NCBI GenBank assembly: GCA_900314575.1
Contig: OMVS01000002.1
Location: forward strand, 1 to 64,000
Reading direction: 5' to 3'
DNA from: an uncultured Olsenella sp.
GTDB taxonomy: Bacteria > Actinomycetota > Coriobacteriia > Coriobacteriales > Atopobiaceae
DNA: 64,000 bases
Shown: one piece after another, positions 1-12,451 of the stretch
Layout of the letters: the number at the start of each line of letters is the position of its first letter
Position numbering within the stretch: the first letter of the stretch is position 1
Translations under genes and position numbers: made by a program
Notes under the pieces: model-generated
The model's database searches: none
Told to the model about the DNA's origin: nothing
Seen by the model: only the letters and a program-made list of their open reading frames with translations

Positions 1-9
1 TCGAATGCT

Positions 10-85
10 TGGTGGAGACAATGGGGTTCGAACCCACGACCTCAGGCTTGCAAAGCCCGCGCTCTCCCAGCTGAGCTATGTCCCC
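10..85 (-). tRNA. tRNA-Ala (anticodon TGC)
   Basis: Read on the minus strand this folds into a complete 76-nt cloverleaf. The acceptor GGGGACA pairs with TGTCTCC with one G-U pair, the anticodon loop CTTTGCAAG centres on TGC, the T-loop is GGTTCGAAC, and ACCA is encoded. It lies downstream of tRNA-Ile on the same strand. Confidence 0.97.
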
Positions 86-102
86 GGATTCCCCACTGAT
101 GC

Positions 103-147
103 AATAAACGCCCCAGCGGCGACTCGGCTCACGCTGGGGCGTTTATT
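103..147 (-). terminator. Perfect hairpin between tRNA-Ile and tRNA-Ala
   Basis: A perfect 16-bp inverted repeat (103-118 with 132-147, 13-nt loop) has a GC-rich core flanked by AAT/ATT ends. It lies between the two tRNA genes and looks like an intrinsic terminator, most likely for tRNA-Ile. It could instead be a processing signal in a two-tRNA transcript. Confidence 0.55.
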
Positions 148-158
148 ATCAAAGAAAG

Positions 159-235
159 TGGTGGGCCCGACAAGGTTCGAACTTGTGACCTCCCGGTTAT
201 CAGCCGGACGCTCTGACCAACTGAGCTACGGGCCC
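159..235 (-). tRNA. tRNA-Ile (anticodon GAT)
   Basis: A 77-nt cloverleaf on the minus strand. The acceptor GGGCCCG pairs perfectly with CGGGCCC, the anticodon loop CTGATAA gives GAT, the T-loop is GTTCGAAC, and CCA is encoded. The Ile-GAT/Ala-TGC pair is often found in rRNA spacers but is free-standing here. Confidence 0.97.
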
Positions 236-434
236 ATCCGCAAGAAGGTACAATACGCTCTCTCAACCCCCGTGTCAACGAGAATCTTGAAAAAGTTGGC
301 GACAATCTGGGTACTCCATATGCAGAGTTCGTCTGCGGGGGATTGCGCGGCCCCTGCGGCGCCAATCTGCTATACCGTTGCGAAACACGTTCGGTCTCAA
401 GACACGTTGGGCAACGAGCCCAGGAAGAAGCCAG

Positions 435-1127
435 ATGTCACTCGTTCGCTTGGAAATAACATCAGTGGTCGTCGGCGAGGGCACCGTCTCTTCGATGGTG
501 ATTCTCAAGCCCCACAGGCGGACGGCTCCCTCGGCGAAGCTCCCCATCCGGATCGGCTCAGTGGAGAGCACGGCGATCAGCATGGGCATCGACGGCACGC
601 AGCACCACCGTCCCATGACCCACGACCTTCTCAACGACGTAATCGTCTCGCTGGGGGGACGCCTCGTCAGCGTGGTGATCAACGACGTCAGGGGCACGAC
701 CTTCTTCGCGCAGCTTCGCATCGTCACCTCTGCCGGAAGCCAGGTCAGCGTGGATGCCAGGCCCTCCGACGCCATCGCGCTCGCGGTCCGCGCTCACGTT
801 CCCATCTTCGCTGAGGAGGAGGTCGTGGACACCGCATCGCTTCCCGACTTCTCGTCCGTCGAGGCCGAGGAGCGCAAGGAGGAGCTCAAGCGCTTCCACG
901 ACTTCGTCGAGGGACTCACCCCCGAAGACTTCGCCCTCGACCGGGGTGACGTCCGCGCTGCCGCCGATGACACCCTCTCGAGGCCCTCTCAGGCCCCCTC
1001 GCATGAGCGCGCTTCGGGACCGGACGAGCGGGCGGGCGATCTCGGGCACCCGCACGAGAAGCCGGGTCAGGACCTCAGGGACGACCTCGCGGACGGCACC
1101 AACACGGCCGAGCACCCCGGCTCGTAG
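435..1127 (+). CDS. Bifunctional nuclease (BFN/DUF151) domain protein
   Basis: This 230-residue protein has the BFN (DUF151) core: LGGRLVSVVINDV, then TFFAQLRI, then the signature DARPSDAIALAVRAHVPIF. Family members have reported DNase/RNase activity, but the exact role here is unknown. An upstream in-frame ATG at 378 exists; the ATG at 435 was chosen because AGGAAGAAG lies just before it and the conserved domain begins there (SLVRLEITSVVVGEG). The last 60 or so residues are polar and low-complexity (many D, R, P, S) and look like a disordered tail. It is convergent with gyrA and shares its terminator. Confidence 0.85.
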   Translation: MSLVRLEITSVVVGEGTVSSMVILKPHRRTAPSAKLPIRIGSVESTAISMGIDGTQHHRPMTHDLLNDVIVSLGGRLVSVVINDVRGTTFFAQLRIVTSAGSQVSVDARPSDAIALAVRAHVPIFAEEEVVDTASLPDFSSVEAEERKEELKRFHDFVEGLTPEDFALDRGDVRAAADDTLSRPSQAPSHERASGPDERAGDLGHPHEKPGQDLRDDLADGTNTAEHPGS

Positions 1128-1150
1128 GTCCCAGCGGCACGCACGAAGAA

Positions 1151-1185
1151 GGGGCCCGCCTCCGGTGGAGGCGGGCCCCTTTCCC
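1151..1185. terminator. Bidirectional intrinsic terminator
   Basis: A perfect 13-bp GC stem (1151-1163 with 1167-1179) has a 3-nt loop. It is followed by TTTCCC on the plus strand and TTCTTC on the minus strand. It separates the convergent BFN gene and gyrA. Confidence 0.85.
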
Positions 1186-1217
1186 TTGGGCCGTTCTATG
1201 AGCGCGCAGAGGGGGCG

Positions 1218-4049
<2,832 letters not shown>

Positions 4050-4128
4050 TGCGAAAACCTTTCTTCAGCGCTCGCTGGCCGCTCCCGGCCGAGGTGGCCC
4101 GGGTCCGGGGCGCGGCTTGCGGCGCGGC

Positions 4129-6087
<1,959 letters not shown>

Positions 6088-6228
6088 TCATAGCGACGCC
6101 GCGCGGTAGACGCACGGCCCTCCCATTCTAGTCCACCGCGGCTCACAAGCCTAGGCCGGACGCGTTTTGGGGGAATCTCTGGGCACATACCACATCTCAG
6201 AGCCTTGCAGAGGCGTTCTCAGACACTG

Positions 6229-6813
6229 TCAGCTATCTTGCGGCTCCTTTGCCTTCTGGCGCATGAACGAGAATCTCACGGCGCGAGAGACGCTTTCCTT
6301 GAGGGGCTCCGGCACGTCGGCCACAAGGTCTTGTACCCGCGCCTCCTCGGCTGGCGTGAGGCGGGGGAGGGGCTTGGGGGCGCAGGGCTCCTCCCGCCTC
6401 TCCCGGTCGGAGACGAATCTGCGCTTGGAGAGGCGGAACTCCACCCCCGAGACCGCGTAGCCGAAGTTCGCGAGGCGCGCGAGGTAGATCTCGCGGCGCG
6501 CGGTGAAGTCCGTGAGGCGCGAGCTCGAGTCGACGTAGACCCCGAGTACGGGGGCGGCGCCGGCCGAACGACCCTGCCTGAGGTAGACCCCGGTCGTGTG
6601 CTTGCGCTCCACCACCCCGTTGCAGCCGTACCAGGCCGCGGCGGCGCGCTGGGCGTCGCTCAGGTGTCCGCCGAACTCGCCGCCGAGGTAGCGTCGCAGG
6701 ACGTCGCCCGCGCTCGACGCCGCGTCGCGGGCGCGCTCGGCGCGCTGGGCCCTCACGACCTCGGCCGAGGGGGCGAGGTTCCACTCCCCCTCCCGCGCCC
6801 GCCTACCCGCCAT
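6229..6813 (-). CDS. DUF721 (DciA-like) protein
   Basis: A 194-residue protein whose residues 30-135 fit the DUF721 family (DVLRRYLGG, LGVYVDSSSRLTDFTARREIYLARL, VSGVEFRLSKRRF). Some DUF721 proteins (DciA) load the replicative helicase in bacteria without DnaC/DnaI. Position straight after recF supports a replication role, but function here is inferred. Its start overlaps the end of recF by 11 bp, so the two are translationally coupled. The remaining C-terminal part is basic and polar, without a recognised domain. Confidence 0.85.
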   Translation of the reverse strand: MAGRRAREGEWNLAPSAEVVRAQRAERARDAASSAGDVLRRYLGGEFGGHLSDAQRAAAAWYGCNGVVERKHTTGVYLRQGRSAGAAPVLGVYVDSSSRLTDFTARREIYLARLANFGYAVSGVEFRLSKRRFVSDRERREEPCAPKPLPRLTPAEEARVQDLVADVPEPLKESVSRAVRFSFMRQKAKEPQDS

Positions 6814-7900
6814 AGCGGACCACCTCCGCGCCCTCGAGCAGGGACTCAGGGAAGTACCCGAGGTTGGTCGTGGTGACCACCGTCTGGATCCCGCCCCGCA
6901 CGAACCTGGTGACGGCGTCGCGCCGGCTGGCGTCCAGCTCGCTCATCACGTCGTCAAGCAGGAGCAGGGGCTTCTCGCCCAGGACCTCCTCGGCGATGGC
7001 GACCTCGGCCATCTTCCAGGCCAGGACGATGGAACGCTGCTGGCCCTGGCTGCCGAACGAGCGGGCGTCCCGGCCGTCGAGGGTGAAGGCTATGTCGTCG
7101 CGCTGGGGCCCCACGCTCGTCTGCTGCCGCCGCAGGTCGTGCGCGCGGGCCTCGGCGAGGCGGGCGGAGAAGAGCGCGCAGACCTCGCCCCTCTCCGGCG
7201 CGGCGGGGTCGCCGGGAAGCTCGCCCAGGCTGCACTCGTAGGCGCAGTCAAGCTCGTCCGAGCCGCCGACCTGGGCGTATATCTCCCTGAGGTGGGCCCT
7301 CAGGCGGTAGAAGAGCTTGAGGCGGGCCACGAGGAGGGCGGCGCCGCCCGTGGCGACCGATGCGTCCCAGGCGTCCAGGAGCGCGAGGTCCGGCGCGTCC
7401 TCCTTGAGGAGGCGGTTGCGCTGCTCGACCGCATGGGCGTACGCCTGTGCGAGCTTCCTGAAGCCGGCGTTGGCCTGCGCACCGAAGGCGTCGAGCTCGT
7501 CGCGGCGCCAGCGGGCGCCCCGCTTCACGAAGGAGAGGTCGTCGGGGCAGAAGAGCACGCTCATGAGCGTGGCGGAGAGGTCGGCCGGGCGGCACTTCTT
7601 GCCGTTCCTGAGGAAGCTCCGCCTCCTCTCGCCGATCTCGCACGCGACGTCTATGACGCGGCCGTCCCCCTCGAGGCGCGCGGAGATCCTCGCCCCGGGC
7701 GCGCCGTCCATGATGAGGTCGGCGGCCCGGGGGTGGCGAAACGACATGCCCGAGGAAAGCATCTGGAGCGCCTCGACGGAGTTGGTCTTGCCCGTCGCGT
7801 TGGGGCCCACGAGGACGGTCAGGCCGTCCGCGAGCTCGAGGTCCCTCTCGGAGAAGTTCCTGAAGGAGCGCATCCCCAGGCTCCGCACCTTGAGGCCCAA
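6803..7900 (-). CDS. recF: DNA replication/repair protein RecF
   Basis: An SMC-like ABC ATPase that helps load RecA at gaps. Seen: Walker A GPNATGKT (32-39), ABC signature FGSQGQQRS and Walker B LLLLDDVMSELD. Its 365 residues are the normal length. The start is TTG, three bases after the dnaN stop, with GAGGAT of the dnaN 3' end acting as RBS. A GTG and an ATG lie a little further in, but the conserved KVRSLGMRSFRNF begins before the ATG. It forms an operon with dnaN upstream and the DUF721 gene downstream. Confidence 0.96.
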   Translation of the reverse strand: MGLKVRSLGMRSFRNFSERDLELADGLTVLVGPNATGKTNSVEALQMLSSGMSFRHPRAADLIMDGAPGARISARLEGDGRVIDVACEIGERRRSFLRNGKKCRPADLSATLMSVLFCPDDLSFVKRGARWRRDELDAFGAQANAGFRKLAQAYAHAVEQRNRLLKEDAPDLALLDAWDASVATGGAALLVARLKLFYRLRAHLREIYAQVGGSDELDCAYECSLGELPGDPAAPERGEVCALFSARLAEARAHDLRRQQTSVGPQRDDIAFTLDGRDARSFGSQGQQRSIVLAWKMAEVAIAEEVLGEKPLLLLDDVMSELDASRRDAVTRFVRGGIQTVVTTTNLGYFPESLLEGAEVVRYGG

Positions 7901-7902
7901 GC

Positions 7903-9006
7903 CTACATCCTCACGGGCATGAGCAGGTAGAGGTAGTTGATGCTCGCGTACGACTTGAAGATGGCCGGCTGCATGGCGCTCATCAGCTCGAGCGAGATGT
8001 CCTTCTCGCCCGTCGCCGCGTTGACGCAGTCGAAGACGTAGTGGTAGTTGAGGGCGATGGACATGCTCTGCCCCTCGACTTCGGCGGGGACCGTCTCGGT
8101 CGACTCGCCCTGGTCGGGGGAGCTCGCGGAGAGCTTGACGATGCCGCCGTCGGCGTCCACGTCGAAACGGACCGACGGGTTGGCGAGCGCGATGACGGAG
8201 ACGCGCTTGAGGGCGGCGGCGAGGCCGGTGAGGTCCACCTTGACCGAGGTCGTGCAGCCCTTGGGGAGGAGCTGCTTGTAGTTGGGGAAGTTGCCCTCGA
8301 TCCTGCGGGCGACGTAGGTGGTGTTGCCGAAGGAGAAGACCACCTGGCTGCCAGTGGTGCCGATGAGGAGGCGCTCGGTCATCGAGGGGATGGAGAGGGC
8401 GTCGTGGAAGACCGCGCCGGGGACGATGGCCGTGAAGGCCGCGTCGGTCGAGGAGGTCTCCGTGTTGGAGTCGCAGACGGCGAGGCGGTAGGAGTCGGTC
8501 GCGACGAGGCGGATGACGTTGTTCTCGACGGTGAGCAGCACGCCGGAGAGGATCGGGCGGGAGGTGTCCCTGCTCGTGACCTTATAGACCTTGTCGACCA
8601 TCTTGGTCAGCAGGTCGCTCGGGAGCTCGACGGAGTTCTCGAGCTCGAAGGTCGGGAACTCGGGGAAGTCCTGCGGGGCGAGGGTGTTGAGGCGGAAGTG
8701 CGACTTCTCGCAGGCGATGGTGCAGGTGCGGTCGTCGGCCTCGAAGCTCACCGCCGCGTCGGGCAGCGTCTTGACGATGTTGGCGAGGATCTTGCCGGAG
8801 ACGACGGTCTCCCCCGGCTCCTCCACGTCCGCCGCGATGCTGTGGCGGATGGATATGTTGAGGTTGGTGGACTGGAACTCGAGCGTGCCCTCCTCCGCCT
8901 TGACGTAGATGCCCGAGAGAATGGGCAGGGTGGAGTTGGAGCCCATGCCCTTGGAGACGACCCCGAGAGCCCGCTCAAGGGCGGACTGGCTGACTATGAA
9001 CCTCAA
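7903..9006 (-). CDS. dnaN: DNA polymerase III sliding clamp (beta)
   Basis: The ring-shaped processivity clamp. It has three repeated clamp folds and ends in the typical YLYLLMPVRM. I chose TTG at 9006: AGGAGG (9016-9021) is nine bases upstream of this TTG but directly abuts the ATG at 9015, leaving no spacer for that codon. The product is then 367 residues beginning (f)MRFIVSQSALERAL, which matches the family start; the ATG would add three residues. The leader of this gene contains the proposed unwinding element. Confidence 0.95.
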   Translation of the reverse strand: MRFIVSQSALERALGVVSKGMGSNSTLPILSGIYVKAEEGTLEFQSTNLNISIRHSIAADVEEPGETVVSGKILANIVKTLPDAAVSFEADDRTCTIACEKSHFRLNTLAPQDFPEFPTFELENSVELPSDLLTKMVDKVYKVTSRDTSRPILSGVLLTVENNVIRLVATDSYRLAVCDSNTETSSTDAAFTAIVPGAVFHDALSIPSMTERLLIGTTGSQVVFSFGNTTYVARRIEGNFPNYKQLLPKGCTTSVKVDLTGLAAALKRVSVIALANPSVRFDVDADGGIVKLSASSPDQGESTETVPAEVEGQSMSIALNYHYVFDCVNAATGEKDISLELMSAMQPAIFKSYASINYLYLLMPVRM

Positions 9007-9274
9007 TGCCTTCATCCTCCTATTATTTGTTCTTCTTTAATAAATAAAGAGATAGCGATAGTAATAGGTCTTGTCGAAAAGTAGAAAACTCAGCGTCTGC
9101 CCAGGTGGGCGGCCATTTTATGACGTCTGTGCATTCGTCCTCCGCTCAACGCTTTCACCTTGTCGTCGGATGTCGAAAACCTCCTTCTACACGACCTTGC
9201 GCCTTTTCCGCGCTCGTCGAAAGGATTTCTTCCGGGTTTTAACATCCCTCGACGCCCCCCGTTCCCTTGCGGCC
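9007..9274. other. Probable oriC core (dnaA-dnaN intergenic region)
   Basis: This noncoding stretch holds two exact copies of TTTTCGACA on the minus strand (9072-9080 and 9171-9179) and a near copy, CTTTCGACG (9215-9223). Going on from the 9072 box on the minus strand comes AGAC, then triplets CTA TTA CTA TCG CTA TCT CTT (9067 down to 9047), then an AT-rich run to about 9022. Box, short spacer, then CTA-like triplets and AT-rich DNA is the layout of the basal unwinding element described for B. subtilis (DnaA-trio). No canonical TTATCCACA was seen. Confidence 0.75.
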
Positions 9275-10894
9275 CTACTCCGTGATGCTCTCCCTGATGC
9301 GGGCGATGCGGTCCGCGAGCAGCCGGTCGCTCTTGGAGAGCTCGTCTATCACGCCGATGCTGTGCTTGATCGTGGCGTGCGTCCTGTTGCCGAAGCGCTT
9401 CCCGATGTCGGCGAGGGTGTTGTCGGTCAGCTCGCGCGTGAGCCAGATGGCGACGTGGCGCGGCTCCATGAGCTCCTTGTTGCGCTTGCCGCCGACGAGG
9501 TCGGCGTGCGAGATGTCGTAGTCCTTCTCGACCGCCTTCTGGATCTGCTCGACCGTCACGACCTTCTGGCCCGAGGGCCACTTCTGGCTCGCGAGCTGCA
9601 CGACGTCCTCGCGGGTGAGCGAGCCGCCCTGGGACTGGTGCTGGTAGGCGAGCATCAGGCAGGACTGCACGAAGCCCTCGATCACGCGGATGTTGGTGCC
9701 CGCGCGCTCGGCCATGAGCTTGCGCATGTCTGGCGCGATGTCCGCGTCGAGCCCCGGGACGCCCTCGCGGCGCGAGTCCTCGCGCATCCTCTCGTAGAAG
9801 GTGTCGATGAGCTCGAGCTTGAGCTCGTAGTCCGGGACCTGGATGCCGATGGTGAAGCCTGAGTCGAGGCGGCTCGTCACGCGCTCGTCGAAGCGCGAGG
9901 TCCCGCCGACGCCGAGCTCGGAGGGGGTGCGGTCCGCGGCCATCACGATCTGCTTGCCGTGCCCCACCAGGTAGTTGAAGGTGTCGAAGAAGAAGCCGAT
10001 CGTGCCGCCGGCCGTCGACATGCCCTGGATGTCGTCGATGATCAAGACGTCGATGTTGTGGTAGTTCTCCGCCAGCGCCTCGGCGGCGCCGGCCCGGGCG
10101 TTCTTCATGGCCTTGGAGTAGTCGTCGATGAAGTCGGTCGCGACGCGGTAGACGCACGTGCGCGACGGGTCGTTGACGGCGATGTAGTTCTGGATGGCGC
10201 GCAGCAGGTGCGTCTTGCCGAGTCCGCTCTTGCCGTAGATGAAGAGCGGGTTGTAGTTCATGTTCTGGCCGTTGGCGACCTGCTTGGCGGCGTCGAGCGC
10301 AAACTTGTTCTGGGGGCCCTCGACGAAGCGGTCGAAGGTGAGCTTGGAGTCCGCCTCGGTGATCTGCTCGACGAGCGGGTTGGCGGCAACCCGGCCCTCC
10401 CCGGTCGCCGAAGGCGCGCCCGCGGGCGAGGAGGACGTGGGGGTCGCAGCGCTGCCCGGGGCGGGGGAGGTGGCCGCCGGCGCGGCGGGACCTGCGGGCG
10501 GCTGGGGTGCGCCTGCCTGCTGCGCGGGCGCGGAGGCGACCCGAGCGGCGGGGTCGTGCCTCGTCGCGCTGTTCCAGCTGTCGACCTCGGCGCGCGAGAG
10601 CTCCGAGTGGGTGGCCAGCGGCCTGTGCTCGCGCTCCTGGCCGATCTCGACGGCGAGGGAGAGCCTCATGAACGCGACCTGCTCGACGCAGGCCTCGACC
10701 TCGGGCGCGAACTTGGCGACGGTCCTCTGGACGAAGCGGGACGAGGTGGAGATGTGGAGCGCCTCGTCGTCGAGGCTGGTCGCGGAGCAGCTCTGCAGCA
10801 TCGCGAGGGTCGCGGGCGGCAGGTTCTTCTCCGCGAGGAGGTCAAGCACGTCCTCCCACAGAGCCTCTGCGTCCGATTCGTTCGTTGGGTCCAT
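9275..10894 (-). CDS. dnaA: Chromosomal replication initiator DnaA (divergent DNA-binding signature)
   Basis: The origin-binding AAA+ initiator, 539 residues. Domain I is at the N-terminus (ALWEDVLDLLAEKNLP). A Pro/Ala-rich linker (about 115-165) follows, then AAA+ with Walker A GKSGLGKT and Walker B LIIDDIQGM, then domain IV. The usual domain IV signature GGRDHTTV reads GNRTHATI here (502-509): the aspartate is Thr505 and the first threonine is Ala507, both at base-contacting positions in E. coli. This may explain the absence of standard DnaA boxes nearby. The ATG has AGGGG upstream. Confidence 0.96.
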   Translation of the reverse strand: MDPTNESDAEALWEDVLDLLAEKNLPPATLAMLQSCSATSLDDEALHISTSSRFVQRTVAKFAPEVEACVEQVAFMRLSLAVEIGQEREHRPLATHSELSRAEVDSWNSATRHDPAARVASAPAQQAGAPQPPAGPAAPAATSPAPGSAATPTSSSPAGAPSATGEGRVAANPLVEQITEADSKLTFDRFVEGPQNKFALDAAKQVANGQNMNYNPLFIYGKSGLGKTHLLRAIQNYIAVNDPSRTCVYRVATDFIDDYSKAMKNARAGAAEALAENYHNIDVLIIDDIQGMSTAGGTIGFFFDTFNYLVGHGKQIVMAADRTPSELGVGGTSRFDERVTSRLDSGFTIGIQVPDYELKLELIDTFYERMREDSRREGVPGLDADIAPDMRKLMAERAGTNIRVIEGFVQSCLMLAYQHQSQGGSLTREDVVQLASQKWPSGQKVVTVEQIQKAVEKDYDISHADLVGGKRNKELMEPRHVAIWLTRELTDNTLADIGKRFGNRTHATIKHSIGVIDELSKSDRLLADRIARIRESITE

Positions 10895-11056
10895 GCGCGC
10901 CCCTGACCTCCGGTGCCCCTCCGGCTACGTTCCTCTTGTTGAAAACCTCGCCGCGAGGCAAGGGAATCAACAGTATATGATGAAAACTTCCCGCCGCGGG
11001 CGTTGACGGCGTTGAAATGTGGGAAGTCGCCATCGGGCCGAGGGGGCTCCGGCAGC
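10895..11056. promoter_or_regulatory. dnaA upstream region with DnaA-box-like repeats
   Basis: A 162-bp noncoding gap. It contains TGTTGAAAA (10937-10945, that is TTTTCAACA on the minus strand) and the related TGATGAAAA and GTTGAAAT. There is also an inverted repeat ACTTCCC/GGGAAGT. A minus-strand -10-like TATACT lies near 10971. The repeats suggest DnaA autoregulation or an auxiliary origin cluster; this is inference. Confidence 0.5.
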
Positions 11057-12451
11057 CTAGGAGAGGGGGTGGCTCTCGACGAAGGCCCGCCCCATCCCCG
11101 TGAGGCGTCTCTTCTGGCCGTCCTTCTTGATCAGGCCGTCCTCCTCGAGTTGCTTGAGCTCGCGCGTCCAGGTGGGCTGCGACTCGCCGTAGGCCCTCTG
11201 GAGGTCGCTCGGGCCGACGGACCCGTTGTGGGCGAGGTAGGCGAGGGCGGCGCGCCCGCGTGCGGTGAGCCTGACCCACGAGAAGGGGTCCGGGCCGGCC
11301 GCCGCCGGGGTGGCGGGTGACGGGGGCACCTCCGCACCGGGCGCCGGGGACGCCTGGCGCTGCTGGTAGGGGGCCTGGGACGGGTCGGGCTCGGGCGCGC
11401 CGCCAGCAGGCTGGGGGTATCCCGGCTGTGGGTAGGCGCCCTGCGGGTAGGTGGCCTGGGGGTAGCCCAGCTGCCGGTAGTCCCCCTGCGGGTATCCCGC
11501 CTGCGGATACCTTGGCTGTGGGTATCCGGCCTGCGGATACGGCTGCTGGCCCCAGGGCTGCTGCGCGCCGCCTGCCTGGGGCCATCCCTGAGGCGGCCAG
11601 CCGCCCTGGTTCCCCGCGGCCGCAGCCGGCTGCTGGCCAAAGGGGTAGGTTCCCGCGGCGGGCTGGGAGGGGTAGCCCGGCGCCGGCTGGTACGGATAGG
11701 GCGAGAAGCCCATCCCGCCCGCCGTCTGCTCGCCCGGCTGGCCTTGCTGGCCGGGCGCCTGCGGAGCGAGCGCGCCCGCCTGCGCGCCACCGCGCCCGCC
11801 GCGAGGCTTGGTTGAGATGGTGACGACGGTCCCCTGGGAGATGTTGTCCTCGACGGTCAGCGAGCCGCCCTTGTCCTCCATGTACTGCTGGACGTAGGGG
11901 AGGCCCGAGCCGACGCCGCGGATGTAGCGCTTCATCTCCTCGGTCGCGGAGCTGGTGCCGTACTCGAGCGCGCGGTCCTTCTCCTTGATGCCGGGGCCCT
12001 GGTCGGAGAACCTGATCGTGTTGCCGGAGTCCAGGATCGAGATGGTCGGCTCGATGAAGTAGGCGTGGATGAAGTTCTCGACGATCTCTCGGATGACGGT
12101 GAAGGGGATGGTGCCGCCCTGCTCGTGGGAGAGGCTCGTGACCTGCTTCGTGATCTCCTCGAGGTAGGAGCGGACGTCCTTGGGGTCGACGATGACGACG
12201 CGGGGCGCGGCCGCGGCGTCGTCGTAGACCGCGATGCGGGCGGGAAAGTCCACCTCGCTTGCGGTGAGGGCGCGCCTCGCCCCGCCTCCCGGCGCTTCGG
12301 AGGCGGGTCCGGCCCCGGGTGCGAAGGCGCCAGCCCGAGCCGCCGCCGCGCCCGCGCCTGGCTGCTCGGTGCCGCCCTGGGTCGGTGGCGTGGCGGGATT
12401 GCCCGCGCCATCGGGGTCGTTGTCGACGAACGGGTAGAACGGCCTGGCCAT
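11057..12451 (-). CDS. GHKL ATPase with repeat linker and C-terminal winged helix
   Basis: No named family recognised; domains can be read. Residues 85-215 form a histidine-kinase-type ATPase: N box REIVENFIHA (121-130), G1 SDQGPGI (149-155), G2 RGVGSGLPYV (178-187) and the closing GTVVTIST. No phospho-acceptor His domain or sensor is present. Residues 220-385 are a Gly/Pro/Gln/Tyr-rich linker with a tandem YPQxG repeat. Residues 390-464 look like a winged helix (LTARGRAALAYLAHNG, then LQRAY, LKQLEEDGLI, RRLTGMG). An upstream ATG at 12487 lies inside an origin-like box, so ATG 12451 with AAGGAGG eight bases before was chosen (464 residues). It sits between rpmH and dnaA. Confidence 0.8.
   Translation of the reverse strand: MARPFYPFVDNDPDGAGNPATPPTQGGTEQPGAGAAAARAGAFAPGAGPASEAPGGGARRALTASEVDFPARIAVYDDAAAAPRVVIVDPKDVRSYLEEITKQVTSLSHEQGGTIPFTVIREIVENFIHAYFIEPTISILDSGNTIRFSDQGPGIKEKDRALEYGTSSATEEMKRYIRGVGSGLPYVQQYMEDKGGSLTVEDNISQGTVVTISTKPRGGRGGAQAGALAPQAPGQQGQPGEQTAGGMGFSPYPYQPAPGYPSQPAAGTYPFGQQPAAAAGNQGGWPPQGWPQAGGAQQPWGQQPYPQAGYPQPRYPQAGYPQGDYRQLGYPQATYPQGAYPQPGYPQPAGGAPEPDPSQAPYQQRQASPAPGAEVPPSPATPAAAGPDPFSWVRLTARGRAALAYLAHNGSVGPSDLQRAYGESQPTWTRELKQLEEDGLIKKDGQKRRLTGMGRAFVESHPLS
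11405..11542 (-). repeat. In-frame short tandem repeat encoding YPQxG units
   Basis: Within the GHKL protein, residues 304-349 consist of about nine degenerate five-residue units (YPQAG, YPQPR, YPQAG, YPQGD, YRQLG, YPQAT, YPQGA, YPQPG, YPQPA), encoded by a 15-bp DNA repeat. Copy number may vary between strains. Confidence 0.8.

Noticed and set aside
1-235. rRNA operon spacer suggested by the tRNA-Ile/tRNA-Ala pair
   Set aside because: No 16S or 23S sequence flanks the pair within the window, and the neighbouring gene is a protein gene.
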